From: Trichosphaerium sp. ATCC 40318
Taxonomy: Eukaryota > Discosea > Flabellinia > Trichosidae
Length of the DNA stretch: 64,000 nt
Reading direction: 5' to 3'
NCBI GenBank assembly: GCA_038496445.1
Contig: JALMLS010000179.1
Coordinates: forward strand, 310,001 to 374,000
Shown: positions 1-12,443 of the stretch, piece after piece
Numbering within the stretch: position 1 is the first letter of the stretch
Layout of the letters: each line of letters begins with the position of its first letter
Position numbers and translations under genes: made by a program
Notes under the pieces: model-generated
What the model was told of the DNA's origin: nothing
The model's input: the letters and a program-made list of their open reading frames with translations, nothing else
Database searches by the model: none

Positions 1-137
1 TATTGAGTTCTTGTTTGTTTGGTGTATTTGACTTAAGCAAGCTTACAGGCGCAATCCGCATTACAGTATAGTACAACACAAGCTCCATCGAGCTTGGGAA
101 AGCCCTACATATTGAGCTTTTACGATTTTATTTACAG

Positions 138-1925
138 TTAACAGAAATCAGGTTCTTTGGGATTTTCTGAACAAGGAAAGTGACCACTCTGGCCACAGTT
201 TGAGTCGACTATTTCATAGTGTGGTAATCCAAGCCTTGCAACTTTTCCAAAACTTGAAGTTGCTGTTATGAAAGCCACATCAGATCGGTGAAGCAAGTAA
301 TTGTCACTAAAGGCCTTCACATACCGACCTTCAACTTCTATATTTAACAACAAGTAAGCCCAAACAAAAAATATAGAGACCAAAAAGAGAAATTATTTTG
401 GCTCACCGATGTGTCCTATCTCCAGTTCTACAAACAATAACTTCTCCCCAAGTAAGTTTTTCATCTTTTCTACTATCCAGGGCATATCTGTAGTCAAGAA
501 AACTTTAACTGGTCTATTTCTTGGGTCCTCAACCCTGCAACAATGTGCTAAGTAAAACAGTTGCAAAACAACTTTTTACGTACTTTTGGTAACATTGATA
601 AAACCTATCAACGTCAATATCACTTAACTGATTTGACTCATCAACAAACCCCTTACGTAATTGAAGGCCAATAATAAAGTGAGTTTCGAATACATCAAGT
701 ATAGGTTGTATAACACTCAGAACTTTGTCGGAAGGTTTAAATAATGTATCGTAAATAAGCCTAACAGATTTGTCCAGACCTCCTGATAACTCATAAAATC
801 TACTCATCCCTTGCTCAGGCCATCTCCAGTCATAATTCCTGACCTTATTTTTTTCACATTAATACACGCAAAACGCCTCAAAATGAAAATGATTTCAAGC
901 CTTCTTTACCGAGTTTAAAAAAACGTACACAAATACCCTTTGAAAATGCATCACGTGTACCTCCTTTTACAGATCTCCATTTATCAAAAATATCTTTTTT
1001 TATACTTGACATAGGCATTTCGTGTTTTACATTCAAAACAGGTCGACTAGTCCATCAAGCAAATAAATACAAAAACACCCTTGATTTCAAAAAAGAGATA
1101 AACTTCAATTACGTACTGTGATCCTGCTTGTGTGTAAGAAATTACCTCCCAATCCGTATGACAAACATAATCATTATCAAATGCTTAAGGAACAATTAAA
1201 CAGTCCAAGTAGGTTAACCACCGTGAAGGAAATATCTGTCTATCTTTCTTTACCTTTTTTAAATTCCATGTCAATTGGAAACTCAATCATATCGTTCAGA
1301 ATAGATGATACCTCCCAGTCAACATAGAAAACTCTTCCCAATGACATTGCCATTATCAGACTTGACGCTATAGAATTCAACCTATTACCCAACCCAGCAT
1401 TCTGTTGCCAAGCTACAAATTCTCGACTTGCACAATCTCTAGAGCTCTTGTCAAATTATCACCTAAGGATTCCTCTCCACGTGCACTGTACGTGATTGTT
1501 TCGAATGCCAATTGAGGTATGCATCAAGTATAGCTTCTGGAGTAGCATAAGCTTCTTCCTGGATCAAGACAAGTCAATCATTTCGAAGTATTAGGCTTTT
1601 TGCGGTGCGTTTTTTGGGAAACTTTGGGACGTACTACGAAGGGTAGAGAGTGTTTCCCTTCAGTGTATAGTGCAGCTATCTCAGACTCTATTACTCCAAA
1701 GTCATGAGGGTCTTCGTTAAAGACATTATAAGCGTAGTAGAGTATACACAAACAACCACAGATCAATAAAACGCGAACACAGTTTTGTACAGTTAAAACA
1801 CTCTTTGATGCTTTATCCTTTGTTGTATACATTGGTCTCATAACCCACGCTCCTACAGTGTAACACAAACTTTGTTTTTTTGAAAAAGTCAACACTAAAG
1901 TCACGTGCTTTAAACAACTCGCCAT
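138..1925 (-). CDS. Fucosyltransferase-like type II membrane glycosyltransferase (multi-exon)
   Basis: Likely a Golgi glycosyltransferase of the GT-B fucosyltransferase type. The first exon (1578-1925) starts at an ATG and carries a single hydrophobic anchor (VRVLLICGCLCILYYAYNVF), as in type II Golgi enzymes. The exon at about 1270-1440 reads NAGLGNRLNSIASSLIMAMS and continues into GRVFYVDW, like the nucleotide-sugar-binding GLGNR region of plant and NodZ-type fucosyltransferases. The exon at 529-807 has THFIIGLQLRKGF (donor-binding IGxQIR-like). The next (about 410-530) has RPVKVFLTTDMPW, and the last (138-345) has FSDNYLLHRSDVAFITATSS followed by FGKVA, like the family's StFg motif. Introns are short with GTACGT or GTGAG donors. 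The exact exons between 810 and 1260, and the acceptor specificity, are not resolved. Confidence 0.6.
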
Positions 1926-2245
1926 ACGCGTAGTTCGCGATGAATTAGAAGGCTGTCATTGGTTTGTACAAGAAACAGGCGGAAAACTTGTAAAACAGTT
2001 CAACACAACAAACAACACACATAGTATACATACGACGCAAAGGGCATAACCAGACTTGCGTCATTCAGCGCTAGCGATCAAATAAAACATACTGGTTTGG
2101 TATCTGTAACCGTACAACTCTTCACTACGCATTGCGTAGTTAGTAAGTCGCTTTGTTCAAAATAAGGACGGTTATTGCCTTATAAAAACAAAACCCTAAT
2201 TTAGGGGCTTGAACGTCCTTCAAATGGTACTGTAACACTTCCAGA
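1926..2245. other. Divergent intergenic region between glycosyltransferase and ankyrin-TBC gene
   Basis: This stretch separates two divergently transcribed genes and must hold both 5' regions. No coding potential or recognisable element was seen beyond ordinary AT-rich tracts. Confidence 0.5.
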
Positions 2246-5132
2246 ATGCCATCTAACGCTATTGATAAGAGCATTAGGTTTCACGCTGTTCATAGAGCTG
2301 CTAGGCTCGGTCGAGTGGAAGCATTACAATTCCTCCTTAAAAGAGACCCTTCCGTTCTGCAAATAGTAGATAACGTGTCCTTGTCAACACCGTTGCATTT
2401 TGCAGTAAAATATTCCCAATTGGCCGCAACAGAGTTTCTAATAAGCCAAGGAGCCGATCCAAACGCTAAGGATGGTCATGGGAAGACACCAGTACACTGG
2501 GCAGCAACAAGACCTATAAGTGCCTTTTTAGAGCTATTTATCAACACAACAGCGGATTTCCAAGCCTCAGATGACAAAGGGAGGACACCTTTGCATTTTG
2601 CAATTCTATACGGCGCAATCGGCTGTTTGCATGGATTACTATCTTTTCTACCACAAAAGGCAGTAAACGCTGTAACAAAAGCAAGAAGATTTCCGCTTTT
2701 ACTAGCCCTACGTTATGGTAAAATAGAAGCGGAAGCAGTGCTACTGGACAGCGATAAGATAGACATTGGTACGTTTAACAAAAAACCAATTCGGGATTTC
2801 TGTTGGTTTGGAATGTTGGGTTTTTTTTCTCTTCTTATTTGATTCGATAGACGCTGTTGACTTTAAGATGAGAACTGCTTTACATCATGCTGTAAAAGCA
2901 GGCATGTTAGGAACAGGTACGGGTTCTACAAAAGGAGATATAGTCAAATTGTTTCACTCAATAAAACTTTTCATAGTGGAAGAACTCATTGCGAGAGGTG
3001 CTAACGTAAATCTACCTGATACACACGGTCGATACCCTTTACACTATGTACGTATTTTTTATGGATTTTGGTCTTTTAAGTTTCGTCAGTTCTCATTTTT
3101 TTGATAATTTTTTGGTTGATTTTCTACAGGCTGCTGAGTTAAATAAATTGGAAATGGTATCTGCTCTACTTAAGCGAGATGGTATTGAAATTAACACGTT
3201 GGATAACAGTATGTACCATTTTTATTTTTAAGTCTTTCTGTCCGCAGTATTGTTGTGAAAATCTATTTTCTCTATTGGTTTTCTTGTTTTATGTAAGTTT
3301 TTAACGGTTTTTTTATTTTAGATAGTGACAGTCCAATGCACCTTGCTTCGGAACATGGCAACATTAAGATGACTAATTTTCTTATAAAAGCCGGCGGTGA
3401 TATTTCTCAACGATACGACGCTGAGTACGAACCAAAATTATTTGCTTCTTTTTTTTTTTTGAACAAGTTTTTTTTTTTCACTCTTGGAGATCCCAGTGGT
3501 ATTATCCTTAATGTTGTTGAGGTTAACTCTTTCTTTTTTAGAGTACTCAAAAAAAGAAAACGTGCAGAGCGCGAGAGAATAAGAAAACAACAACGTCTCA
3601 TGACTCTTGACGATACTGGTAAGCCCTTCTTTTTTACTATTATTTCTGTGATGTTTTATGTATTAGTATCTCTAACCCACTCTATAGCCAGTGCAAGCGA
3701 GAAAAATAGCGAAACTAGTGAAAGTGAAGGTGTTAAATGGAACAAATATGGATTTATTGCTAAAGGGTAGGTTCAATGGGATTTTTAATTAATTCCTTGA
3801 ATAGAAAGTGTAACTCTTGTATTTTAGTGATGACTCTCCTCGTGAACTACGTAAGAATGGAAAGAGACAACAAAAGAAGGAAGTAAAGCTAGCCACTAAA
3901 TGGGTTAAGATTTTAAGGCGGCTTCGAGAGTTGAAGGATGTTGATAAAATTCATAAAGAGATATCTAAAGATGACTCTGTATGTTACCATATTATTCAAT
4001 CTTGTCGTGTTCTGATAGCTTTTAGACTCGTGATAAGCTTTGGAAGGGAATCCCATTGCAAGTTAAGGGGGAGGTATGGTGTTTACTAGCAGGAACACAG
4101 AAGATGATGCAGGAATATGGCGATGATTTGTATGAGGTATGAGGGTGTTTATTCTCAACCTCAAAGAAGAAAGTTATTCTTGCTTTTTTCTTACAACCAA
4201 TAGAAATGCTTAATGGGCACGATAACAAGACTTATTGCTAGCCAGATTGATGCCGATATTCCTAGAGCTGCTCAGACTCATATATTATTCACAGAACGAT
4301 ATGGTCAAGGGTACAACTTTATTATCTTCTAGGATCACAGCTCAAAAAACCAACTTTACAATTGCTAGTGCTAACTCTCTGTCTTTAGACAAATATCTTT
4401 ATTCAATGTATTAAAGGCATATGCTGTGTTCGATACAGAAGTTAATTATTGCCAGAGCATGGCAGATGTAGCTGCATTTTTCTTAATGCACGTTGAAGAA
4501 AAGGTATTTTCCTTTTTTGAACTTTCTTTCTTCTATATTAACTTCTTTTCAGATGGCTTTCTGGCTCCTTGTAGCTCTTTGCAAGCATCCACGATATCAA
4601 ATGGATTATTTCTATACTAAAAATTTCCCTGGTGTACATCAAGCAGCATATGTTATGCAGAGGATACTAAAAGAGTCAGAATCAGCGATGTTGGAGCACC
4701 TCGTACGTCCAAAATACAAAAACAAGAGTAAAACATTCCTCTTTTTTTCTTATTTTCTTGCTCTCTGACGTGATACCATAGAACGATAATAATATCGAGT
4801 TTGTTCCAATAATAATCCATAAGTTCTTGAGATGCTTTGTTACTTGTTTTAAAAACACTGAAGTAAATATTCGCCTTTGGGATATCATTTTCTTTGAAGG
4901 AACTGATATTTTGTATTCAATCTTAATGGGTGTCTTCCAGAATTTTAGACAAATATTAACAAAAGGGGAACACGATGATATTTATACTGTACTTATTAGT
5001 AATCAAGTTTCTATTGAAACAGATGCTATTATACACGAGATTCGTAATTGTAAGATTAAGTCATCTCGTATAAGGAAGTATGAGAAGGAATATCAAGAAA
5101 TGAAAGAAAAGGAATCACAAGAAAGAAACTAA
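2246..5132 (+). CDS. Ankyrin repeat-TBC domain RabGAP
   Basis: Predicted Rab GTPase-activating protein. Exon 1 (2246-2768) encodes ankyrin repeats: TPLHFAVKYSQLAATEFLIS, GKTPVHWAATRP and GRTPLHFAILYGAIGCLHGL. More follow in the exons starting near 2851, 3130 and 3322 (HHAVKAGM, GRYPLHY, MHLASEHGNIKMTNFLIKAG). A charged linker (about 3540-4000) leads into a TBC domain beginning LWKGIPLQVKGEVWCLLAG (about 4037). Both catalytic fingers are visible: the arginine finger IDADIPR (I-x-x-D-x-x-R, about 4247) and the glutamine finger NYCQSM (Y-x-Q, about 4445), so GAP activity is expected. The C-terminus (to 5132) is a Lys/Glu-rich helix. At least nine short introns, donors mostly GTACGT/GTATG. Ankyrin repeats probably choose the membrane or partner. 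Confidence 0.8.
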
Positions 5133-5427
5133 CACAGTATAGTATTAGTGAATTGTTCCATTAATAACCAAACAAGAAAATAAAGAATTACATCTCCACT
5201 CCCTACAATTTAGTTCCAATTGTCTGACACAATCTATTACAATGGTGATAACAAGATTAAAGAACAGGATAAGACCTCCGTTGAATAACCAGTGACTTAC
5301 GGTTTATTTATTACCTTTAACACTCATGTGTTGAAATGTTAATCTTGAAGACTTTGATACCCTTTCTTTTCGCTATAGTACAAAAAAGGTATAGATTGCT
5401 GTGCGCCAATACTAACAAAAAAAAAAG
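5133..5427. other. Convergent intergenic region
   Basis: Short spacer between the 3' ends of the ankyrin-TBC gene and the acetyltransferase gene; it holds 3' untranslated sequence. No further feature is seen. Confidence 0.5.
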
Positions 5428-7532
5428 CTACACGTGATCTCTGTTTATTTGCTTTCTTTTCGTTTCAATCGCTTTCATAAGCATAGACTGTATGCTGTTA
5501 CTTGCACATGAAATAATATATGCTGAACCAAAGAAAACAATAGTGACAAGGATAGCATTCACTTGTTTTAATTCATCCATTTTAAAAAAAACTAGAAGAT
5601 TCTTTGTGTCACAATTCAAGAAAATATGATACTGAGCCAAGTACAACTCCAAAGAAATAGTGCCTCATCCGATTAATTAACAAAACATATTAAGAGTACA
5701 TCACGATCAGTAAAAGAACACAGTTGCCAAAAAAGAATGTGTTATTACAACAAAAAAAAAAACTAAAGAGTATAAAACGTACCAACCCATGCCAAGAAGC
5801 CGGAATAGTACTTCCTCAAAATAGGCAAGCTATTCCTTAAATATACATATGCTAATAAAACCAGAAATGATAGGTAAGGATGATACCTACAACAACAAAT
5901 AAACACTTACAATAGTTTGGTTTAAACTTTTTTTTTTGGCTCAAGGCAACGTTTCATTCGAACGTACGTGTTGTAAACAAACTTATCAGAAATACTAAGA
6001 ATATTACGCCAATACAAGTACAAGGGAATAATAAATATGAAGCCCATAAGAATCTTGATCTTTCTTTTTGGATATTTTAGATCGCTTTGTGAAAGAAACA
6101 CAAAACGTGATAATGGTCTCCATACAGCACCGAAGATCATACCAGCAATGAAATTAGGGTAATCTAGTTTCGATCTAAAATGCCATTCGTGCAAACTTCC
6201 ATTTATACCCAAAATCCACGTGAGTGGTGTAAAGACCTAAAAACTTTTCTTAACTAGTCACATATTGTCAAAAAATAATAATTTGTTTGTTTTCGGACTT
6301 ACAAAGCCGAATACACCTTCAACTTCGTATAGACAAATGCACGCCAATGTGCAAATAGTTATTTTACACAGAACAAGAGTTGTTGAATTATTCCAAGAAG
6401 GCATGATAGCCATTGTTGCATAAATCAATAAGAAATAAAATGTAAATATTGGGCTTTAAAAAAACACTTAGAGAGGACACAGTAATCAATCCATACCTTA
6501 TATAGTAAGTCATATAATAATTATTCATTATAGAAGACAAGCAAAGGCAAAAGAAATTCAAACGAAAGAGAACCTAAGGAAACAAGTCAACAGAAAAAGT
6601 TGCCAAAAAAGAGACTGTCTAACCTTTATAACTCGTTTACCACTAAAATCACCAGTCTTGACAAAATACATGAAGTGACCGAATCCTGATAACCTATTTA
6701 CATTACACGATGAGGGTTTGATATCTATCTTACCATACATAAGCACCAATAGTGAGCCGGATGCTTAAAACAAGTGCAACAAGTTAATAAACAATCAAAT
6801 ATTATTTGCAGTTTTCTTAGAACGTACTAGTTGTATATCCCCTTTGCATTGTACCAATGATACGCAAGGATAAGTACTGTATAAATATTAAATAACATTC
6901 TTAAGTATCAGAATACATACGTTGCAACCACCCCTTCCATTCGTTTGTTTGATTCCGAGACAACACTGGAGCAACTCCATATTTTTCTATTTCGAGATTT
7001 TCTAGTTAGCTCATTTTCCGTTATGTAGCGTACCTGGTTCTTTCCTTATTGAAGCGAAAGCACCAATCAAACATATAAATAGAACTATGGCGAATTCCAG
7101 TGGTAAGTAGTGTTTTGAGACAAACGAAAAGGCAGGCGTCCTATCACATGCAAAAATATATGCTAAAACGACACAATAGCAAGCTGCCCACCTACAACAG
7201 CTTATAACGCTGTGTTCGGAATAAAACAGCACAACATCACGTAAATACGCGTTAAATGCTAACGTGATAGTAAGCAGCGAAATTGTATGCGTTTAGTTTA
7301 TCACGTGCGCACAATTGATAGCTGGGAGATCATAATGAATCTTTTGTATTCCCTTGGCATTAAAACTGCTCTCTCTATCCTCTGGATCGATGAGTTTCTT
7401 ACTACGGCTGCAGGCAAGCAAAGACTCCAACACCAGAACAACCATCAAGAACGTTGAAATAACTATGAACCAAATACATTGTAAATATGTGATGTCTTCA
7501 ACGTCCAACACCCTGCGAAGAACGAGAACCAT
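5428..7532 (-). CDS. CAS1/RWA-type 10-TM polysaccharide or glycan O-acetyltransferase
   Basis: Multi-pass Golgi-type O-acetyltransferase of the Cas1p 10-TM acyltransferase family (CASD1 in animals, RWA in plants). Diagnostic motifs, in order on the minus strand: YIFACDRTPAFSF (about 7120), LSRNQTNEWKGWLQR (about 6930), LAYHWYNAKGIYN (about 6850), GFGHFMYFVKTGDFSGKRV (about 6650), LHEWHFRSKLDYPNFIAGMI (about 6180), YHPYLSFLVLLAYVYLRN (about 5860) and TISLELYLAQYHIFL (about 5650). The order and spacing match the family. The start is the ATG at 7532; the longer open frame lacks an ATG. Only about 80 residues precede the membrane domain, so the lumenal SGNH esterase domain of animal CASD1 is absent and the architecture is RWA-like. 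About eight short introns. The acetyl acceptor is unknown. Confidence 0.85.
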
Positions 7533-7727
7533 CTCCAACGGCAAAAAAAGCCGAAACTAGTCAAAACGGGTAATTGAAAAAAACAAAATAAACACAAAAT
7601 TTGTTTTCAACAAATACAGAAGAATAACAAAGTCACTAATGCAATCACAACAGTTATGGATTTAATTATAATAGCACATGATTTTCTCCACATAAAATAC
7701 TGCCAAGGTCGCACAACAATACAAAAT

Positions 7728-8668
7728 TTATTGCGATTTCTCAGCTCTTGGTCGCTTGAGGACTTCTTTTTCGAGACGGCCTGGCCATACACTGACGAGA
7801 GGAACACCAAATTCTTCGAGTTGTTTGACTTCATCACCCATCTTGGCTTCAACAGCGACAACTGCTTCCTTGCGTAGTTTCTGGAGAGCTTGCTTGCGGA
7901 GAAAGAATTGTTTGCCACGGACTTGCCTCTTTTCTTCGAGAGCCTTGACGACACCTTGGTATTTCCAGCCAATAGTATTGGCGAGTTCGCCGAGAATGGT
8001 CCATTTACGACCAGGACGAAGGCGGTTTACGCTAAAATACAAAAGTGAGATTTCTACTTGAATTGCAAAATACGATTTAAAAGAAAAAGGCGCAATGGTG
8101 AAAATAACGCGTTTATATCGTAGTTGAGTAATTTTGATGATATTGTACCGGTGAGCATCAGGGACAAGGGCTCTTTTAGACTTTTGAAATTCGTAAGGTA
8201 CACCTTCGAAGACACGGAGTCTGCCAAGGGCGTTTCCTCCACGAGGGATTCTGTGTGGGACCATACCGCGTACACATCTGTAAAAGATCTTTGATGGAGC
8301 ACGGTAGTGTCTAGGACCATTTACTGGGTTGTAGTTTCTGGTTTTGTTCAACCAGTGTTGAAACTTGACTAGAAGGAATAGATCAGCTTAAAAACAATCA
8401 TCTAGCACGTACTTCTGTTTCTCAAGACTAAATAATGCGTTAGAAGTGGATACAACGTAAAATGAAGGGCGTACAATGTCCAGATATTATAATCTTTTCG
8501 CAACGCAAGACGACAACTCTTTTGCCGTTGAGCAATTGCTTGGCAACAATAGAAGCCAAACGGCCCATCAAATGGTCCTTTCCATCGATCACGATTTCCT
8601 TGGAATAAGTTGAGAAATTACGCCTGCATATAGCGTTACAAGTATTATCATACCCCAGTGTAGCTCAT
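7728..8668 (-). CDS. RPL13A: 60S ribosomal protein uL13 (L13a)
   Basis: Cytosolic large-subunit ribosomal protein. The minus strand reads [20 protein letters not shown] then [20 protein letters not shown] (about 8500-8620), the universal uL13 N-terminus. It continues with [31 protein letters not shown] and [10 protein letters not shown] (about 8150-8330), then [20 protein letters not shown] and [20 protein letters not shown] (about 7880-8025). The preferred start is the ATG at 8668 (MSYTG), joined by a short intron (GTATGA...CCAAG) to EIVIDGKDH. An alternative upstream ATG would add about 30 residues. The C-terminal tail is longer than the core family and Lys/Glu-rich. It lies head-to-tail with the UEV gene. 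Confidence 0.93.
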
Positions 8669-8937
8669 TGCGATGCTTCTTCCTAAGTAACGATTAGAGA
8701 ATACTATTGACTCAAGTTTAACATTTCCCGGTTTTTGACGCGAAAAAACTTCGGCCATTTCTGGACAGTCAAACAGCGTACATTCATGCGTATTGCATAA
8801 CGTATATCGCCACAACGAAATTGAACTTGCAAACAGTATAATTGTCAAAACTTTTTTGATTTTTTTTTACAGCATTACACAGTGATGTAGGAACGCGCTG
8901 ACACTCGCGTGGTGTGTTTTGTTGGGTGCATGTCATT

Positions 8938-9511
8938 TTAATATCCGTAGTTTGCTCCTTCTGGTGGTTGGGAAAGGTTTTTGTTGTGAGGAGCTGCCAT
9001 TTCGCGATGTAGTTCCTTGAGAATTGTCTCCAAGGTGTACTCACGTTTCCAGTTTGACAAGACGTTTAAATTTACTACCTGCTGCTAAGCGTTAGTGGTA
9101 TTTAAATAATGGAGCGTATTCAAGCGCTACATACCCCATTTGAAGCGTTGACGCACTTCATGTTGATCTTGGAGTAAAAACGGACTGTAGGAGGCTGATT
9201 AGGGTAATTATCGCCACAGTGTACTTTACAACTATAAATGCGACCTTCGTGGCGTGTCTAGCAAAAGGTTATGTATAAAGCGTTATTATCTGCCGCATAC
9301 GCCAGGTGGTCCAATGATAGTACATTGCCAGGAAGACAATGACATGTCCGCTCCGTCTTCTAGACCATAAGAGATAGATCCGTTGCCATCGAGTCCCTTT
9401 TCACCTCTTTCGAGTTCTTCTAACAAACGAAAGTTTCGTGGTACTACAAATGCATAAGGGGCGAATTATAGCGATTTCCAATAGCCAAGCAGTACCTACA
9501 ACATCAGCCAT
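8938..9511 (-). CDS. UBE2V: Ubiquitin-conjugating enzyme E2 variant (UEV, Mms2/UBE2V type)
   Basis: Catalytically inactive E2 variant that pairs with Ubc13 to build Lys63-linked ubiquitin chains. Exon 1 encodes only MADV(V); the ATG is at 9511. A short intron then leads to [40 protein letters not shown] and TIIGPPG. Later exons read [20 protein letters not shown] and VRFYSKINM; the last exons give [20 protein letters not shown] and the family's conserved end [12 protein letters not shown] before TAA at 8938-8940. The position where E2 enzymes have the active Cys is not an HPN-C motif, as expected for UEVs. Length (about 145 aa) fits Mms2. Only 140 bp separate its start from the divergent MED6 start, suggesting a shared promoter region. 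Confidence 0.93.
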
Positions 9512-9649
9512 TTTTGTAGTGTAACAAGTAGAAGGTGTTGTTGCTTGAACGGTTTTAAACCTGTATTTTAAGTTAGGCTTTGAATCAATTCAACAAAACA
9601 AACACGGAGAAGGAAGCACGGCAGCAAATTCTTTTTTATCGTACAACAA

Positions 9650-10562
9650 ATGGAACAAGACGGCAACAATAGAGAGTCTGAAATACCGTATCCAGAGGCG
9701 GATTTATCACAGCAAAGATTCTCGCATGGTATGTGGGTCGCACAGTTCGGTATACCCGAACCAGAGCATGCAATGCATTATTTCGCATATTCGCCGTTTT
9801 TTGACAAGTCATGCGATAATGCCGCGTTACAAATGCAAGGCCATGAATTTGAACACCAGGAGGACTTGCTGTTGTACGTAACGCCAATCAATATCATTCT
9901 GATGTATTAAATACCTTAAAAGGAATATGAAAGGGCTGCAATACGCTATTCACCACGCAGAGAAGCTTCCAGAAGGAGGTAATTTAACTGTTCTACGTAA
10001 AGAGTACCGCCAAGATCGAGCAACGACAAAACCTGTATCGACCTTCTACCTCATTAACGCAGACTTTTATCAATCTCCTACTGTGAGAGATGTACTATTG
10101 TCACGTGTTGTACGTACATAAGCAACAAAAATGAACAGTTATAACCCAAATTTAGCATTGTAGCTCATTTCATGCCCATGAGGCTTTCAAAGCAATGAAG
10201 TCTTTCACTACATTTGATCCGCTCACCAAGTACAGTTGGCGAAAGGGCAAAGTATTAACGCTTTAACCGCCCTTCAGTACATAACAACTACATAGTTCAC
10301 TGATGAAGAGACAAACTCGATAAAGACTGAGGGCAGGCCATCACGGGTACATGACAGCCAACTTAATAGTATTTTTTCTACACTTGAAGCCAAAGTACGT
10401 CGCTCAATATACTCTTCTCATCTAACATTCTTGTAGTTTCCATTACGCAAGAGGGCACGCCTACCAACATCAAATTCAAAGATTTATTGACATTCTCTTT
10501 AGAAACTTGACGCAGAAGATACCAGAGAAGCTAAGCGGATGAAGATAAAACAAGAGTCATAA
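9650..10562 (+). CDS. MED6: Mediator complex subunit 6
   Basis: Head-module subunit of the RNA polymerase II Mediator complex. Exon 1 contains GMWVAQFGIPEPEHAMHYFA followed by YSPFFDKSCDNAALQMQG, matching the MED6 signature (W-x-x-x-F/G ... YFa-SPF-D-x-x-x-N...MQ). The following exons read YAIHHAEKLPEGGNL, LRKEYRQDRATTKP, STFYLINADFYQSPTVRDVL (the family's DYYII-G-x-x-YQaP region) and HAHEAFKAMKSFTTFDPLTK. The C-terminus is basic (FPLRKRARLP ... EAKRMKIKQES) and resembles a nuclear signal. Seven or so introns of 45-70 nt, some as short as about 30 nt by eye. The start is the first ATG after the divergent UEV gene. Confidence 0.87.
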
Positions 10563-10777
10563 TGAGACTTCTTCAAAAAGTCATTTTGGCTATTAAAGTG
10601 TCAATATAGCCAATAAGCTTAAATAAATTGTACATAAGTATACTGTAAATCTTAGTCTTAACATTGGTGGTTGCTTGTTTTTATTTTGGAAAAATGCGGT
10701 GAAAAAGCAGTCAAAGGAAAGTAGTTATTCACCAATTTACAAAGCGGCCGGAGAATCATAAGTGGTAACTATACGCT

Positions 10778-12443
10778 ATGGCTACATCTCCAGAATTATA
10801 TAGCACCTCTCGCGTGTGGGAAATACATGACGTTCTAACACCAAAGCCACCAGTGCGTTATTTAGTTAATTATAAAATGGTAACGTAGATTTTAGGACCT
10901 CGTGACGGATGGAAGGTTTTTTGTGCGGTACGTTGAGTCTTTGTTTCTACATAGCGATCATACACTCTGATTATCCTCACACGCAACTAGCGAAGGTACC
11001 ATGCAAATGTGGAGTGATAAGGACAAGAAACAGAAACCAAGGCACTTCTTCCTGTTTAACGACATTATGCTCGTTTGTAAGAAGGAAAAGTCCCGTAAAT
11101 ATTGGTTGCGCATTCACATTACCTTGAACAGTCCGACTGTGTCAGTTGAAGAACAAGGACGTATCCTTATGCACCCTTACACCTAATAACTTGTGTTAAA
11201 CCAATAATCCTTAACTGCGACAGGTGAAATTCGCTTGTATTGTAGAACAAGAACCTTTGTACTTTTCCCTTATTCCCCTCAAGAACGCCAGTCATGGGTT
11301 GAAGGTAATCGCACAGGATTCGTTTGACGTACACGCAAGCTTATCTCATATTTATAGATATCATGGCGTCGGTTAAAGGTACCCACGATGACAAACGTCG
11401 CAAGCACGAGGCGAAAAAGAAAAAATCGAAGAAGGGCAAAAAAACAAAACTTGAGCCACTCAAGCCGCTTCCAAAGAAAAACACGCAACCGGATGTCGCT
11501 GTACGTGATTTAACTGGCATGTTTATAAACCTTATAATATCATAGGTTCCATTCCTACCTCCGCCTCCTGGTTCAAGTGGTAGTAGCGTACGTCAAACAA
11601 GTCTGGAGAATTTTATTATTCTTTTTTACAAATAACAAAACTGGTTGATTTTGGAAGTTTTGTTCTTTTTCTGTGCTCAGCACCAATGAACTTGGTAATT
11701 ATTTGCTTTGGTGAGTTACATCACATTGTATCTTAGAGGGAATAAGAAATAGTGACATATTTATTGGTGCAGAGTGGAGAAAAGACATTACTCCCAGATT
11801 TCTTCGTTTAAGATTTTTGTTTTTTACATTGTCTTACATAATTGTAGCAAACTAGAGTTGCCAACACTCGTCCAGCGCAAGCTCAACAGAAACCACAGCA
11901 AACTCAGCAAGTTCAACAAGTTCAACAAGCCCAACCTGCTGCACAACCAACAGGCAATTTGTTGGACTTAGGTTTTGATCCATTTGTACCTAAACAGCAA
12001 GCTGCTACACAACAGTACAACCAGCCACTGCAATTCAATCAACCGCAACCAGTACAATACAATCAATCCCCTTCTTTGGTTGCAAGTAACCCATTCGCGG
12101 GATTTAACCAGTATGGGCAACCGCCACAACAGCAACAGTTCCAAGGTTTGTTTGAATAGTACATTTCTAGCAAAATCTCAAAATGAAATAGGTCAACCAC
12201 AGGGCGGTCAGTTGAATTTCACACCTTTCCAAGGCGGTATGGCTCCAGCACAACAAGCACAACCAACTCAACCAACTCAACCAGCTAACCCATTTGATGC
12301 GTTCAGCGCTGGTGCACCAGTAAGTAGAAAGACGTCTTACGTCTTGTTTCCTTTATTTTTAAACTTGTTGATCACTCTCTAACTCTTTGTTTCAGAAAGC
12401 AACTGCTACAGTTGGAGGAACGAACGACTTGCTATTTTTTTGA
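10778..12443 (+). CDS. PH-domain protein with NPF and clathrin-box-like motifs
   Basis: Probable membrane/endocytic adaptor. The ATG at 10778 begins MATSPELYSTSRVWEIHDV. Exons from 10895 to 11260 encode a PH domain: DLVTDGRFFVR, EGTMQMWSDKDKKQKPRHFF, LFNDIMLVCKKEKSRKYW, then RLYCRTRTFVLFPYSPQERQ and SWVE, the terminal PH helix. A strongly basic stretch (KRRKHEAKKKKSKKGKKTK, about 11390) and a proline run (PFLPPPPGSSG) follow. The C-terminal half (11860-12443) is Gln-rich and low-complexity, with NLLDLGFDPF (resembling a clathrin box), ASNPFAGF and ANPFDAF (NPF motifs that bind EH domains in known adaptors). It ends NDLLFF at 12443. Adaptor function is inferred from these motifs; no orthologue is claimed. 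Confidence 0.7.

Noticed and set aside
9636-9887. Minus-strand ORF opposite MED6
   Set aside because: Shadow of MED6 exon 1, which matches a known family on the plus strand.
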